Notes under the pieces: model-generated
Seen by the model: the letters and a program-made list of their open reading frames with translations, nothing else
What the model was told of the DNA's origin: nothing
Databases searched by the model: none
Program-made: the position numbers and the translations under genes
Source of the DNA: an uncultured Pseudomonadota bacterium
Lineage (GTDB): Bacteria; Pseudomonadota; Alphaproteobacteria; UBA3830
Reading direction: 5' to 3'
DNA length: 33,003 bases
Assembly (NCBI GenBank): GCA_902796155.1
Contig: CADBNZ010000042.1
Location: forward strand, 1 to 33,003
Shown here: positions 1 to 9,346 of the stretch, in pieces
How the letters are laid out: each line of letters opens with the position of its first letter
Numbering within the stretch: position 1 is the stretch's first letter

Positions 1-51
1 TATTACTTATTCGGATTAATTCCGTTTTTTGAAAAAAGAATTTCGCTTTAA
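1..51 (+). CDS. C-terminal tail of a family 2 glycosyltransferase (cut by the window edge)
   Basis: Reading from base 1 gives the last 16 codons of a protein, YYLFGLIPFFEKRISL, ending at a TAA at 49-51. The same 16 residues, with one change (F to L), end the complete glycosyltransferase that follows, whose stop lies at 929-931. The two 51-base stretches differ at 7 positions, and 6 of those changes are silent. This fragment is therefore almost certainly the end of a tandem paralogue of the next gene. The next ATG lies 10 bases after this stop, so the two are probably co-transcribed. Nothing can be said about the rest of the protein. Confidence 0.75.
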   Translation, partial: YYLFGLIPFFEKRISL

Positions 52-61
52 AAGTGTGGAT

Positions 62-931
62 ATGATAAAAATTTCAGTAATTATTCCTGTATATAACGTA
101 GAGAAATATTTAAGGCGCTGTTTAGATAGCGTAATCAATCAGACTTTTAGAGATTTAGAAATTATTTGCGTAAATGATGGTTCGACTGATGATTCTTTGC
201 ATATTTTTGAAGAGTATAAGAAGCAAGATGATCGGATAATTTTGCTGAATCAAGAAAATATGGGGCAGGGAAATGCAAGAAACATCGGTTTAAAAATTGC
301 AAGAGGCGAGTATATTGGTTTTGTCGATGCGGACGATTGGATTGATTTGAATTTTTTCGAGAAGCTATATGAGGCTGCCAAAAAATATGATGCAGATGTA
401 GCATGTGCTGAAATAAAAAGACCCCATGCAAACGGAAAAATTTCTAATAAACTTAGATTTTGGAAAGAAGACGTATTACATACTCACACAGAAAAATACG
501 CAGTAAACAATATGCCGCGTCAATGTTATGTATGGAACAAAATTTATAAAAAATCTGAAATAGGTCGGCAAAATCTTTCTTTTAAAGAAGGAGTTTTATT
601 CGAAGATATATCTTTTATAATCAGATTCATATATTTCTCTCATACTTTGGTTACTGTTCCTGGCGTTTTTTATCATTATTGGGCGAATAATAAGTCAGTT
701 ACCCGTGATATGCGTGACAAAAATCAGATTGATTTAATTGCTGCACGTGTCGATCTAATAAAATTTTCGCGAGAGCATCATATTACTTTCGATGAGAAAT
801 ACTATATAAAAAAGAAAATCACATATAAGTCGTTTGGAATACCAATTCTACGAATCGATGAATGGGAAACGATAAAAAAGTACTATTTATTCGGATTGAT
901 TCCATTTTTGGAAAAGAGGATTTCGCTTTAA
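62..931 (+). CDS. Family 2 glycosyltransferase
   Basis: This is a GT-A fold glycosyltransferase that would move a sugar from a nucleotide-sugar to a surface polysaccharide or glycan acceptor at the cytoplasmic face of the membrane. The protein opens with ISVIIPVYNVEKYLRRCLDS, the typical start of the family. NDGS (residues 38-41) is the nucleotide-binding motif and VDADDW (88-93) holds the metal-binding DxD. The length of 289 residues is normal for short GT2 enzymes. The ATG at 62 was chosen because the family homology begins there; an in-frame TTG at 29 would lie inside the preceding gene. The substrate sugar cannot be read from the sequence. The preceding gene is a paralogue, so this is likely part of a polysaccharide locus that continues to the left. 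It converges with the por operon, and no clear terminator lies between them. Confidence 0.9.
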   Translation: MIKISVIIPVYNVEKYLRRCLDSVINQTFRDLEIICVNDGSTDDSLHIFEEYKKQDDRIILLNQENMGQGNARNIGLKIARGEYIGFVDADDWIDLNFFEKLYEAAKKYDADVACAEIKRPHANGKISNKLRFWKEDVLHTHTEKYAVNNMPRQCYVWNKIYKKSEIGRQNLSFKEGVLFEDISFIIRFIYFSHTLVTVPGVFYHYWANNKSVTRDMRDKNQIDLIAARVDLIKFSREHHITFDEKYYIKKKITYKSFGIPILRIDEWETIKKYYLFGLIPFLEKRISL

Positions 932-988
932 AAAATATCTATCAAAATAATCTAAAAACTAGTCTCCCCTTCTCCACCCTACTCTCTT

Positions 989-2605
989 TTACGATGTCAT
1001 CTTTATAGCGCCGCATGGGCATTCAGAAGCGCAGATTCCGCACCCTTTGCAGTATTCCGTATCTATCTCAAGTGTGCCGTCTGCTGCCTTATGTATCGCT
1101 CCATCAGGGCACATCCCGTAGCAGTTATCGCAATGGAAGCAGTTTCCGCACGAAAAGCAACGTTCTGCTTCGCCTACCAATTCTCTTTCTGTCAGAGAAA
1201 TATCGCTTTCTGAAAATGACAAGGAGTGATTTCTTTGCACTTCAAGCCGTGCGACCTTCTTATAATAAGCCGTATTCAGTTTCTTAAAATTCGCGACTTC
1301 AGGTTTTACATTTGGCGTAATTTCCTCTCCGTTTAAATAGGCATTAATGCATTTCGCTGCCTTCTTACCGTGTCCTATACCATTCGTCACCGTCCTTTTG
1401 CCTGGAACAACATCGCCACCTGCAAATACGCCCTTTGCTCCCGTCATCATGTTCTTATCGATTTCGATAACACCCTTTTCGGAAACAACTATGCCATCTA
1501 TTCCATCAAGAATCCCCTCTTCAATGGACTGTCCGATAGCAAAAATTACAGAATCGGCTTGTATGATATCTTTCTCGCCGGAAACCGAAAAAATATCGTT
1601 TTCTTCGTCATAATCCATCTTATTTATGAGAACGTTATTACCGTCAATCATTCCTATGCAGCTGAGACACAGTATTTCCACGCCTTCTTTCAATGCGTCC
1701 TGTATTTCTTCTTTGTGCGCAGGCATATTATCAATTGTTCTGCGATAAACGATTTTTACAGTTTCCGCTCCAAGCCTTAAAGCCGTTCTTGCCGCATCGA
1801 TAGCTGTATTTCCGCCACCATATACGAGAACATGCTTTCCAAGATTCGGCGTATCCATGCCGTTTTCGAGTTTTCTGAATAAATCAACGGCATCAATTAC
1901 CGTGCAAGAGCTTCCTTTTACTTCGATATCAGTTTTCGCAGCCATAAAAGCGCCTGTAGAGATATAAACCGTATCAAAATTGCCGATTTCATCTTTTAAG
2001 TGGGTTACTCGCTTGTTGCAGACTAATTTTACACCTGTTTCGATGATTCTTCTGATTTCCGCATCCAAAACAGCACGCGACAAACGATATCTTGGAACGC
2101 CATAACGCATCATTCCGCCTGGTTTTATTTGGCTTTCGTAAATAGTAACGTCGTGACCGAACTTTCTGAGGAAATACGCTGCAGATAATCCGCTTGGACC
2201 TGCTCCCAAGATTAGAATTTTCTTTCCCGAATGCTCTTTTGGTTCTTCAAATTTCCATTCACTTTCAAGAGCAATATCACCAATTGATCTTTCAATAAGA
2301 TTGATATGCACTGCTCCGTCAAATTGCTCTCTGTTGCAAGCTCTTTCGCACGTATGATAGCAAACACGCCCCATAACAGCCGGAAAAGGATTGTCGTTCA
2401 CCATAACTTCCCATGCCTTGCGGATTTTTCCTTCCTGAGCCAACGAAAGCCATTTCTGAATATTCTCACCTGCGGGACATGTAGCGTTGCAAGGAGGCAT
2501 TCTGTGCACATATTGAGGACACATAGTCTTCCAAGAGCCTGTTTTATTCGTGTGACTAGTTCCCGCATTATCAACTATTGCGAATGGATTAGAAGATTTA
2601 GACAT
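989..2605 (-). CDS. GltD-like FAD/NAD(P) oxidoreductase with C-terminal 4Fe-4S domain
   Basis: This Fe-S flavoprotein resembles the small subunit of glutamate synthase. It is the last gene of the por operon and probably passes electrons between the 2-oxoacid oxidoreductase and NAD(P). The N-terminal region has cysteine motifs [10 protein letters not shown] and [10 protein letters not shown], typical of the two 4Fe-4S clusters of GltD. An FAD site ([15 protein letters not shown]) and an NAD(P) site ([19 protein letters not shown]) follow. The C-terminus adds a dicluster ferredoxin domain with [13 protein letters not shown] and [12 protein letters not shown]. No separate delta (ferredoxin) subunit gene is present, so this tail probably takes its place. 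The ATG at 2605 has GGAGG eight bases upstream; a TTG at 2611 would be too close to it. The start overlaps the end of porB by 8 bases, which suggests translational coupling. Being a free-standing glutamate synthase subunit is unlikely in this context. Confidence 0.88.
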   Translation of the reverse strand: MSKSSNPFAIVDNAGTSHTNKTGSWKTMCPQYVHRMPPCNATCPAGENIQKWLSLAQEGKIRKAWEVMVNDNPFPAVMGRVCYHTCERACNREQFDGAVHINLIERSIGDIALESEWKFEEPKEHSGKKILILGAGPSGLSAAYFLRKFGHDVTIYESQIKPGGMMRYGVPRYRLSRAVLDAEIRRIIETGVKLVCNKRVTHLKDEIGNFDTVYISTGAFMAAKTDIEVKGSSCTVIDAVDLFRKLENGMDTPNLGKHVLVYGGGNTAIDAARTALRLGAETVKIVYRRTIDNMPAHKEEIQDALKEGVEILCLSCIGMIDGNNVLINKMDYDEENDIFSVSGEKDIIQADSVIFAIGQSIEEGILDGIDGIVVSEKGVIEIDKNMMTGAKGVFAGGDVVPGKRTVTNGIGHGKKAAKCINAYLNGEEITPNVKPEVANFKKLNTAYYKKVARLEVQRNHSLSFSESDISLTERELVGEAERCFSCGNCFHCDNCYGMCPDGAIHKAADGTLEIDTEYCKGCGICASECPCGAIKMTS

Positions 2606-3566
2606 TTGCAATGCCTCCGCTTAATTTATATTTTTCTATATTTGCGCTTGCGATTTTTTGCAACTCTTCGATAGCCTGAGGATTGGCATTTTTGCTGAAA
2701 AGATGAGCGAAACGCCGTTGAAGTCGTAAATATTCCTCAACTGGTTTTACGTTTTCTATCGGAGTCGATCCGACAACCTGACCATGCTCAGCTTCAAAGA
2801 GCGGAAACATACCACATTCGACTGCTGCACGCGCCACTTTTATTGTTTCCGAAGTCGGATATCCCCATCCGAGCGGACAAGGAACATGTATATGAACGTA
2901 TTTCGCGCCTTTTATATTTATCGCTTTTGCTACTTTTTCTTCAAGATCTTTGATATTTGCGATACTTGCTGTCGCGACATACGGTATTCTGTGAGCAATT
3001 GCGATTTCTGGAACACTTTTTCCCGTACCAACTTCATTTCCTGCATACACGGCATTAGGAAGCGTTGTAGCGGTTCTCGCAAGAATTGGTGTTGCGCTTG
3101 ACCTTTGAACGCCCGTATTCATATACGCCTGATTATCGTAACAAATATACAAAACATCGTCATTACGCTCAAACATTCCCGAAAGTGTTCCCATTCCGAT
3201 GTCAGTTGTTCCACCATCACCGCCCTGAGCGATTATTCTGACGTTTTTGCCCTGTGTACGCATTGCCGCAGCAACACCGGTAGCAACTGCCGCCGCATTT
3301 CCGAATAATGAATGCAACCACGGAATATTCCAAGCGTTTTCAGGAAATACGCAGGAAAAAACCTCCAAGCAACCTGTCGCATTAACGACTGCGATATTGC
3401 CTTTTGTCGCATTATAAGCGGCATCGATAGCACATCTGGCTGCCAATGCTTCGCCACATCCTTGACAAGCTCTGTGACCGCTGCTTAAAGTATTCGGCCT
3501 ATCGTAATGCGACTGAATGGAATTTCTTTTCTTTGATAATCTGCTTCCAATAGTTGTGTTGGACAT
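2598..3566 (-). CDS. porB: 2-oxoacid:ferredoxin oxidoreductase beta subunit (TPP-binding)
   Basis: The beta subunit of a pyruvate-type 2-oxoacid:ferredoxin oxidoreductase binds thiamine pyrophosphate and one 4Fe-4S cluster, and forms the catalytic site with the alpha subunit. It shows CQGCGE (Cys34 and Cys37), Cys66 in NATGC and a later VPCPLGWGY cysteine, the usual cluster ligands. The TPP motif begins at GDGGTTDIG (about 116-124) and ends near [10 protein letters not shown]. The length of 322 residues fits multi-subunit PorB. The ATG has GGGAG four bases upstream. The gene lies 18 bases after porA and overlaps the flavoprotein gene. Pyruvate is the most likely substrate because the motifs resemble PorB, but related 2-oxoacid enzymes cannot be excluded. 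Confidence 0.92.
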   Translation of the reverse strand: MSNTTIGSRLSKKRNSIQSHYDRPNTLSSGHRACQGCGEALAARCAIDAAYNATKGNIAVVNATGCLEVFSCVFPENAWNIPWLHSLFGNAAAVATGVAAAMRTQGKNVRIIAQGGDGGTTDIGMGTLSGMFERNDDVLYICYDNQAYMNTGVQRSSATPILARTATTLPNAVYAGNEVGTGKSVPEIAIAHRIPYVATASIANIKDLEEKVAKAINIKGAKYVHIHVPCPLGWGYPTSETIKVARAAVECGMFPLFEAEHGQVVGSTPIENVKPVEEYLRLQRRFAHLFSKNANPQAIEELQKIASANIEKYKLSGGIANV

Positions 3567-3584
3567 ACTACTCCCTTCGCTCTA

Positions 3585-4787
3585 CTAAAAACCATTTTTA
3601 CACTTGCAAGATTCCTTACCGAGCGGCATATATTCCTTTTCGATAACTTCCTTGTTTAACCCCAAAAATACCATATCATCATGATTTTTGCTGTTTAGAT
3701 ATTCCTTAATCATATCTGCTGTTATCGCACGACCACCAAGACCTGCAATAACCGACTTAACCTCTGTTTTTGTATTTTTCAGCGCAAGAGATATCTCTTG
3801 GAACAAAATGCCACCTATCCCAACGGCAAAAGCCTTCTCCAAAACCACGACTTTCTTGGCATTTTTCAGAGCATTTTGTATTGCCTCAGTCGGAAATGGT
3901 CTATAACTCACGATAGATAGAACGCCATATTTTCCGCCTTTTTCATTAAGCTCGTCTATGGTGTCTTTTATAGTGCCTGCCACAGATCCCATCGTAACAA
4001 TTACCGTCTTGGCCTTTTCAAGATTATACTCACGCACAAGGCCACCTGAATCTCTACCGAATTTCTCCTTGAACTTATTCCCAACGCATTCGACAACGCC
4101 CAGAGCATCAATTTGCTTCTTATGAGCTAAGCAGCGCACCTCCATGAAATACCCAGGAGGAACCATTGTTCCGATCGCCTTTGGATTTTTCGGATCCAAA
4201 CTGATATGCGGGTCATACAGAGGCAGAAAGTCATCGACTTCTTCTTGCGTAGGAAGGTCAACACGCTCATAAGCATGTGTAAGAATGAATCCATCGACAC
4301 AAACCATAACAGGACATTTTACTTTTTCAGCAATTTTGAAAGCCTGAATATGCAAATCCACCGCTTCTTGGTTTGTTTCCGCGAAAAGCATTATCCAACC
4401 GGCATCACGTACCGACATTGCGTCTGTATGATCGTTCCATATATTAATCGGAGCACCAATCGCACGATTTCCGAGAGTCATCACTATAGGTAATTCCATT
4501 CCAGAAGCGTTGTATACCGCTTCCATCATATACAAAAGTCCCTGACTTGATGTAGCCGTGTAACTTCTGACTCCTGCAGCTTCCGAACCTATGGCAACGC
4601 TCAAAGCTCCCATTTCTGATTCGACATTAATATACTCACAATCGGTAAGTTTGCCTGATCTTACAAGCTCTCCAAGTCCTTCTACTATGTGAGTTTGAGG
4701 TGTTATAGGATACGCACAAACAATTTTCGGCCTGCATAAAGCCACCGCACGAGCTACTGCCTGTGATCCCTCTAATTGAAACAACAT
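3585..4787 (-). CDS. porA: 2-oxoacid:ferredoxin oxidoreductase alpha subunit
   Basis: The alpha subunit carries the pyrimidine-binding half of the TPP site and the substrate-binding region. Visible markers are AYPITPQTHIVEGL near residue 25, NVESEMGALSVAIG near 55, and YTATSSQGLLYMMEAVYNAS near 80, all characteristic of PorA. The second domain includes VTMGSVAGTIKDTIDEL and the C-terminal EKAFAVGIGGILFQE region. The length of 400 residues is standard for the separate alpha subunit. The start ATG has a GGGGGA ribosome site upstream. The order gamma-alpha-beta, with gaps of 33 and 18 bases, marks a single transcript. Because the enzyme family is oxygen-labile, its presence argues for anaerobic energy metabolism. 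Confidence 0.93.
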   Translation of the reverse strand: MLFQLEGSQAVARAVALCRPKIVCAYPITPQTHIVEGLGELVRSGKLTDCEYINVESEMGALSVAIGSEAAGVRSYTATSSQGLLYMMEAVYNASGMELPIVMTLGNRAIGAPINIWNDHTDAMSVRDAGWIMLFAETNQEAVDLHIQAFKIAEKVKCPVMVCVDGFILTHAYERVDLPTQEEVDDFLPLYDPHISLDPKNPKAIGTMVPPGYFMEVRCLAHKKQIDALGVVECVGNKFKEKFGRDSGGLVREYNLEKAKTVIVTMGSVAGTIKDTIDELNEKGGKYGVLSIVSYRPFPTEAIQNALKNAKKVVVLEKAFAVGIGGILFQEISLALKNTKTEVKSVIAGLGGRAITADMIKEYLNSKNHDDMVFLGLNKEVIEKEYMPLGKESCKCKNGF

Positions 4788-4820
4788 ATTACTACATCCC
4801 CCAAGTTTGTAATTGCATTA

Positions 4821-5375
4821 CTATATTGTCATGACTTTTTCATAAGCAACCATTGTAGCGGCTACATTTTTTTCAGCGATTGCGCCTGAAAACTTCGTTT
4901 TTATAGCCTCAATTACAGATTCGATTTTGATTGCTTTTGTAAGTGCCGCAAAACTGCCAAGCAAAACCGCGTTAGGAAGCGGCTTACCGATGTGCTGCAA
5001 AGCAATTTCAGTTGCCCCGACACATTTTATAGTCACATTTTTGAGATTTTTATGCTTTTTATGATCTTCAGAAACATCATTCGGAGAGTTTATAAGAACA
5101 AAACCACCATCAACAACTCCATCAAACGCATGTGCCGGTTCTATAACCGATTTATCTTGGATAATCACGGCATCAGGATTGCTTATAGGCTCTCTAAGTC
5201 TTATTTCTTTATCAGATATTCGGCAGAATGATACAACAGGCGCTCCCATTCTCTCAGAACCGAAGCTTGGAAAGGCTTGTGCATATTTCCCTTCCAAAAA
5301 CGCCGCGATGGACAACATTTCCGCAGCTGTAACGACTCCCTGTCCGCCTCTTCCGTGGATTCTCACTTGAAACAT
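4821..5375 (-). CDS. porG: 2-oxoacid:ferredoxin oxidoreductase gamma subunit
   Basis: This is the small gamma subunit of the same oxidoreductase. It begins MFQVRIHGRGGQGVVTAAEM, and the RIHGRGGQGV motif is the family signature. FPSFGSERMGAPVVSFCRIS near residue 40 and a C-terminal LPNAVLLGSFAAL segment also fit. The product is 184 residues, typical for the family. The ATG at 5375 was preferred because GGGAGGA lies five bases upstream of it; a TTG at 5387 would put that ribosome site inside the gene. It is the first gene of the por operon and is divergent from mutL across about 180 bases. Confidence 0.92.
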   Translation of the reverse strand: MFQVRIHGRGGQGVVTAAEMLSIAAFLEGKYAQAFPSFGSERMGAPVVSFCRISDKEIRLREPISNPDAVIIQDKSVIEPAHAFDGVVDGGFVLINSPNDVSEDHKKHKNLKNVTIKCVGATEIALQHIGKPLPNAVLLGSFAALTKAIKIESVIEAIKTKFSGAIAEKNVAATMVAYEKVMTI

Positions 5376-5410
5376 TTGTCCTCCCAATGAAGAAAACCGT
5401 TAGCAAGATA

Positions 5411-5424
5411 CATAAAATTTTATG
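5411..5424. promoter_or_regulatory. Perfect 14-base palindrome in the por/mutL divergent intergenic region
   Basis: CATAAAATTTTATG reads the same on both strands. It sits about 36 bases upstream of the porG start and 134 bases upstream of mutL. A dimeric regulator could bind it, and its closeness to the por operon suggests it would control that side. The base composition is almost all A/T, so chance occurrence is possible. No regulator is identified. Confidence 0.3.
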
Positions 5425-5557
5425 ATAAAGCAATGCCAAAGTTTTTGATTAAAAAAGCAGAGAAAAGCCATATCACAAAAGAGTCAATATTGTTACATCT
5501 TCTAAAATATAAAGGATTGGAGTAATATAAGCGTATATATGGTAGATAGAGTGATTT

Positions 5558-7444
5558 ATGCAACAAATTAAGGTACTACCCCAGCGAATTATTAATCAGA
5601 TTGCAGCAGGTGAGGTTATAGAAAGGCCTTCATCAGTAGTTAAAGAACTTGTTGAAAACGCAATAGATGCAGGCGCTACAGAAATCACAGTAAAAATCGT
5701 TGATGGCGGAAAAAATTTCATATCGGTAGCCGACAACGGCAGCGGAATGAATAAAGATTCGCTTGGATTGTGCATAATGAGTCACGCAACATCGAAACTT
5801 TCATCTGAAAATTTGTTCGATATACATACGTTTGGTTTCAGAGGTGAAGCATTACCGTCAATTGCGTCTGTTTCGAGGCTATCTATCACGACATCTGATA
5901 ACGAAAAAAGCGAAGCATGGCAATTGCGCATGGAAGGGCAAGCAAATTTAGGAACCGCACCGGCAAGCAGATCACGAGGAACCACAATTGAAGTACTAGA
6001 TCTGTTTTTTGCTACTCCCGCACGTCTGAAATTTTTGAAATCAGAGTCGTATGAAACAGAAAGATGTCGAGCTATATTTAATGACCTCGCGCTTGCGAAC
6101 TGCGGGGTATCTTTCAGATTTATAGATTCGGAAAATGAAAAAGCGCATTACGAAAAAACTGAAAAACTTGCGAAACGAATTGATGACATTTTCGGAGAAT
6201 CTTTTTCAAAAAACATCTTCGAGATTAAGGGAATGCGCGACAATCTATCTTTGCACGGATATATAGGCGTTCCGACATTCAACAAATCAGCGTCGAATCA
6301 ACAATATTTTTTCGTCAATAATCGACTTGTGAAAGATAAAATGTTCGTGTCCGCCCTGAAATCTGCGTATGCCGGACTTATTCCGCATGGTCGCTATCCT
6401 GTTGCGATTCTGCATCTCGATATGCCGCATGCAGACGTAGATGTAAACGTTCATCCGGCAAAAACAGAAGTACGCTTTAGAGATGTCGAAAGAATTCGTT
6501 CATTCATTGTATCAGAGCTCAAGCGCGCAATAGAATCATACGGAAGCAGTCGTTCAACAACTGATATGATGGACCGTTTTTACTCTTCTATTTCAAATCC
6601 TTTGAAACCAATACCAACAGGAATTATTTCTTCAAATTCGCCTGTACCTGAGTTAAGAACAACGGCAACTGCTTTGAAGAAACCAAAGGACGAAAATTTT
6701 GAGCGGCAAACTCCAAAAATAGCGGATGTTTTCGCTTTTCCTTCGCAAAAAAGCCCGATTTTTGAAGCAATAAAAAAGGAATGGCCTGAAGAAAATACTC
6801 GCATTGAGCCAAAACCATTTGAATTGGAAACTGCTCCAGAAACAGTGAACGAAAAGGCGACAGAAAACGAGACAATCTCTCTCGGAAATGCGTTATTTCA
6901 GGTAAACAACACCTACATAATCGCAGAAAGTGACAATGGCATAATAATCGTTGACCAACATGCCGCAGCTGAAAGAATAATGCTTGAAGAATTGAAAAAT
7001 AATCTGAAACTTAATTCACAGAGCTTGCTTATTCCTGAGAATTTCACGTTAACCGAAGCAGAAATTGAGTTATTGAAAAATTACAATGATCTTTTGCTAA
7101 AATTAGGTGTGTATTTAGAGTACTTCGACAAAAATTCTGTTAATGTAAGCGCCGTTCCAGCTCTACTTGAAACTTCAGATACAGAACCGTTAATCAATGA
7201 TATAATCGACGAGCTATCTATATTTGGCGACACATATACCTTGGACGAAAAAATCCACAGCATATTATCGACGATATCGTGTCACAGTAGCTTACGCGCA
7301 GGAAAAAAGCTATCCTCGCAGGAAATGAATTACCTCTTACGCAAGATGGAGCTCACAACCAATATAGCTCAGTGTTGCCACGGAAGGCCTTCGTATATTA
7401 TATTAACATTTGAAGATTTAAATAATTTTTTTGAAAGGTCTTGA
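5558..7444 (+). CDS. mutL: DNA mismatch repair protein MutL
   Basis: MutL couples mismatch recognition by MutS to strand incision. The N-terminal GHKL ATPase is complete: KELVENAIDAGA with Glu30 and Asn34, VADNGSGM, HATSKL, FGFRGEALPSIASVS and NVHPAKTEVRF. A less conserved linker follows at about residues 340-440. The C-terminal dimerisation domain contains DQHAAAERIMLE near 466-477, which matches the endonuclease motif DQHA-x2-E-x4-E, and ends with CCHGRPS. The protein therefore probably nicks DNA itself, as expected in bacteria without MutH. The length of 628 residues is typical for Alphaproteobacteria. The ribosome site is weak, but the start coincides with the beginning of family homology. 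Confidence 0.96.
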   Translation: MQQIKVLPQRIINQIAAGEVIERPSSVVKELVENAIDAGATEITVKIVDGGKNFISVADNGSGMNKDSLGLCIMSHATSKLSSENLFDIHTFGFRGEALPSIASVSRLSITTSDNEKSEAWQLRMEGQANLGTAPASRSRGTTIEVLDLFFATPARLKFLKSESYETERCRAIFNDLALANCGVSFRFIDSENEKAHYEKTEKLAKRIDDIFGESFSKNIFEIKGMRDNLSLHGYIGVPTFNKSASNQQYFFVNNRLVKDKMFVSALKSAYAGLIPHGRYPVAILHLDMPHADVDVNVHPAKTEVRFRDVERIRSFIVSELKRAIESYGSSRSTTDMMDRFYSSISNPLKPIPTGIISSNSPVPELRTTATALKKPKDENFERQTPKIADVFAFPSQKSPIFEAIKKEWPEENTRIEPKPFELETAPETVNEKATENETISLGNALFQVNNTYIIAESDNGIIIVDQHAAAERIMLEELKNNLKLNSQSLLIPENFTLTEAEIELLKNYNDLLLKLGVYLEYFDKNSVNVSAVPALLETSDTEPLINDIIDELSIFGDTYTLDEKIHSILSTISCHSSLRAGKKLSSQEMNYLLRKMELTTNIAQCCHGRPSYIILTFEDLNNFFERS

Positions 7445-7460
7445 TTAATTTGTTATTAAC
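7445..7460 (+). promoter_or_regulatory. Candidate CtrA box upstream of the EAL gene
   Basis: TTAA at 7445-7448, seven bases, then TTAAC at 7456-7460 match the full CtrA consensus TTAA-N7-TTAAC known from Caulobacter and relatives. The box lies 37 bases upstream of the EAL start, just after the mutL stop, where a promoter would be. The sequence match is seen directly; binding by CtrA is inferred. In AT-rich DNA a few such matches per 33 kb are expected by chance. Confidence 0.45.
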
Positions 7461-7497
7461 ATTATATAAATAGTGCTCCAAGACATTTAGGTAGGAT

Positions 7498-8211
7498 ATG
7501 AATAACAAAATAAGGTTACAGCCTCTCTTTAACATAGACGGAAAAGACATAATCGGATATGAAGCACTATATTCGAAAGATAACGAATCTTCTTATCCAA
7601 GCGCTGTATCTATTTTGGAAAGTATTTCGCTTACAAGAACGTATAACAGCGACTTCAAGTATTTCATAAATATGACTAACGAAGACGCTATAAATCCGCA
7701 ATTCGCGAAAAAATTCTTGAAAACACTTGATATGTCAGGTCTGAATCGCAATAAAGTTGTTTTGGAAGTAAACGAAAATACAGCAGTAAATGAATTGGCG
7801 CAGACGAAGGAAAATCTCGGAATCCTTTGCTCAAGCGGTGTTCTAGTAGCGCTTGACGACTTCGGAACAAACTTTTCCACACTCGAATTTATGAGCAAGT
7901 TCCCTCTTGATGTCGTAAAAATAGATAAGCAATTCATACAAAACGCACCTCGCAGCCGAAAAGACCAGTCTTTGTTCAGATTCTGCACGGAAGTTTCGCA
8001 TGATATAGGTTGTTCAGTGGTAGCCGAAGGAATAGAGACAATAGCACAGATGGATTGCGTAATTGAAGCAGGCGCAGATATAGGCCAAGGATTTATATTC
8101 GCAGCTCCAGCTTTCGCCGACAATAGCGGAGTGAACAATCCATTTATACCGCTGAGCGATTTCATGAGTTATCTATCAACCGTTGCACTTCCCGAGCGTT
8201 CTGCTGCATAA
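7498..8211 (+). CDS. EAL-domain cyclic-di-GMP phosphodiesterase
   Basis: This stand-alone EAL domain of 237 residues would hydrolyse cyclic-di-GMP to pGpG in the cytoplasm. The signature residues are kept: GYEAL near residue 20, Asn in INMT, Glu in LEVNE, the aspartate pair in LDDFGTNFSTL, Lys in VVKIDKQFI, Glu in VVAEGIET and GQGFIF near the C-terminus. Loop 6 is slightly unusual, with DDFGTNFST instead of DDFGTGYSS. There is no sensor, GGDEF or membrane domain, so any input must come from partners or expression. A CtrA-type box lies upstream, which would tie c-di-GMP turnover to the cell cycle. Catalytic activity is inferred from the motifs. Confidence 0.88.
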   Translation: MNNKIRLQPLFNIDGKDIIGYEALYSKDNESSYPSAVSILESISLTRTYNSDFKYFINMTNEDAINPQFAKKFLKTLDMSGLNRNKVVLEVNENTAVNELAQTKENLGILCSSGVLVALDDFGTNFSTLEFMSKFPLDVVKIDKQFIQNAPRSRKDQSLFRFCTEVSHDIGCSVVAEGIETIAQMDCVIEAGADIGQGFIFAAPAFADNSGVNNPFIPLSDFMSYLSTVALPERSAA

Positions 8212-8245
8212 TAGCGTCATGAAAAAGAACATAACGCAAAAATAA

Positions 8246-9310
8246 ATGACATTTTCTGATAAAAACGACGAATTATACATTCTCGGAATAGAGTCCAGTT
8301 GCGATGAAACAGCCGCTGCCGTGGTTTCAGGCAACAAACGGGTTTTATCTAACGTAATTTATTCGCAAATCTCCGAACACAAGCAGTTTAACGGAGTTGT
8401 GCCCGAAATAGCCGCCCGTTCTCATCTTGAAAAGATTGATCTTGTCGTACAGAAGGCTCTTAATGACGCAGGTATCGAAATATCAGGCTTAAGTGCTGTT
8501 GCGGGAACATGCGGCCCTGGTCTCATCGGAGGAGTAATCGTTGGTGCAACCTTTGCAAAAGGCACATCTTTGGCTGCAAATATTCCGTTTATTGCGGTAA
8601 ATCATATTGAAGCGCATGCTCTGACTGTAAGATTAACCGAAGATAATATCGAATTTCCGTATCTACTTTTGCTTGCGTCAGGAGGCCACTGCCAAATTTG
8701 CATAGTTCATTCGCATGATAATTTTGAGGTTATAGGTCAAACATTAGATGATTCTGTCGGAGAATCGTTCGATAAAGTAGCGAAAATGCTAAATCTGGGA
8801 TATCCGGGCGGACCGATATTGGAAAAATGGGCAGAAAACGGTGACGAGAAACGTTTTGACTTCCCACGTCCTTTATGCAACAAAAATTCCATGGATTTCT
8901 CATTTTCGGGCCTGAAAACATCCGTCAGAATCCTTACGGAAAAGATTTTTGCAGCCCAAGACAACAACCATGATCAAGAAAAAGCCGATATATGCGCAAG
9001 TTTTCAACGAACTGTAGCCGAAATTCTCGTGTACAAAATGAATCTCGCGTTCGAATACTGCAGGAAAACAGGAATCGCTCCGAATGTTGCTGTAATAGCA
9101 GGCGGAGTTGCGGCAAATAAGTACATCAGAAGCAGGCTGCAATCATTATGTGAGAAGCAAAAAACACGTTTTGCCGTTCCGCCGATTGCTTTATGCACAG
9201 ATAACGGAGCAATGATCGCATGGGCAGGCATAGAAAAGTTCCAAAAAGGCCAATTCGCAACACTAGACTTCAAACCTCGCCCCCGCTGGCCTTTAGGTTC
9301 TGCTATCTAA
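8246..9310 (+). CDS. tsaD: tRNA N6-adenosine threonylcarbamoyltransferase TsaD
   Basis: TsaD transfers the threonylcarbamoyl group to A37 of tRNAs that read ANN codons, giving t6A, together with TsaB and TsaE. The protein shows the ASKHA ATPase fold: LGIESSCDETAAAVV near residue 12, the metal-binding HIEAH near 122, ASGGHCQ, DDSVGESFDKVAKML, FSGLKTSVR and VIAGGVAANKYIRSRL near 290. The length of 354 residues is usual. It begins 34 bases after the EAL gene with a weak ribosome site and is probably in the same transcript. MtaB, which modifies t6A further, is encoded at 22976-24208. Confidence 0.96.
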   Translation: MTFSDKNDELYILGIESSCDETAAAVVSGNKRVLSNVIYSQISEHKQFNGVVPEIAARSHLEKIDLVVQKALNDAGIEISGLSAVAGTCGPGLIGGVIVGATFAKGTSLAANIPFIAVNHIEAHALTVRLTEDNIEFPYLLLLASGGHCQICIVHSHDNFEVIGQTLDDSVGESFDKVAKMLNLGYPGGPILEKWAENGDEKRFDFPRPLCNKNSMDFSFSGLKTSVRILTEKIFAAQDNNHDQEKADICASFQRTVAEILVYKMNLAFEYCRKTGIAPNVAVIAGGVAANKYIRSRLQSLCEKQKTRFAVPPIALCTDNGAMIAWAGIEKFQKGQFATLDFKPRPRWPLGSAI

Positions 9311-9346
9311 GTAAATTAAAAAACAAATTGCGAGTTTAGTTTTACG

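Noticed and set aside
1370-1780. Plus-strand open frame of 136 codons opposite the GltD-like gene
   Set aside because: Antisense shadow of a well-conserved coding region, with biased composition and no family resemblance.
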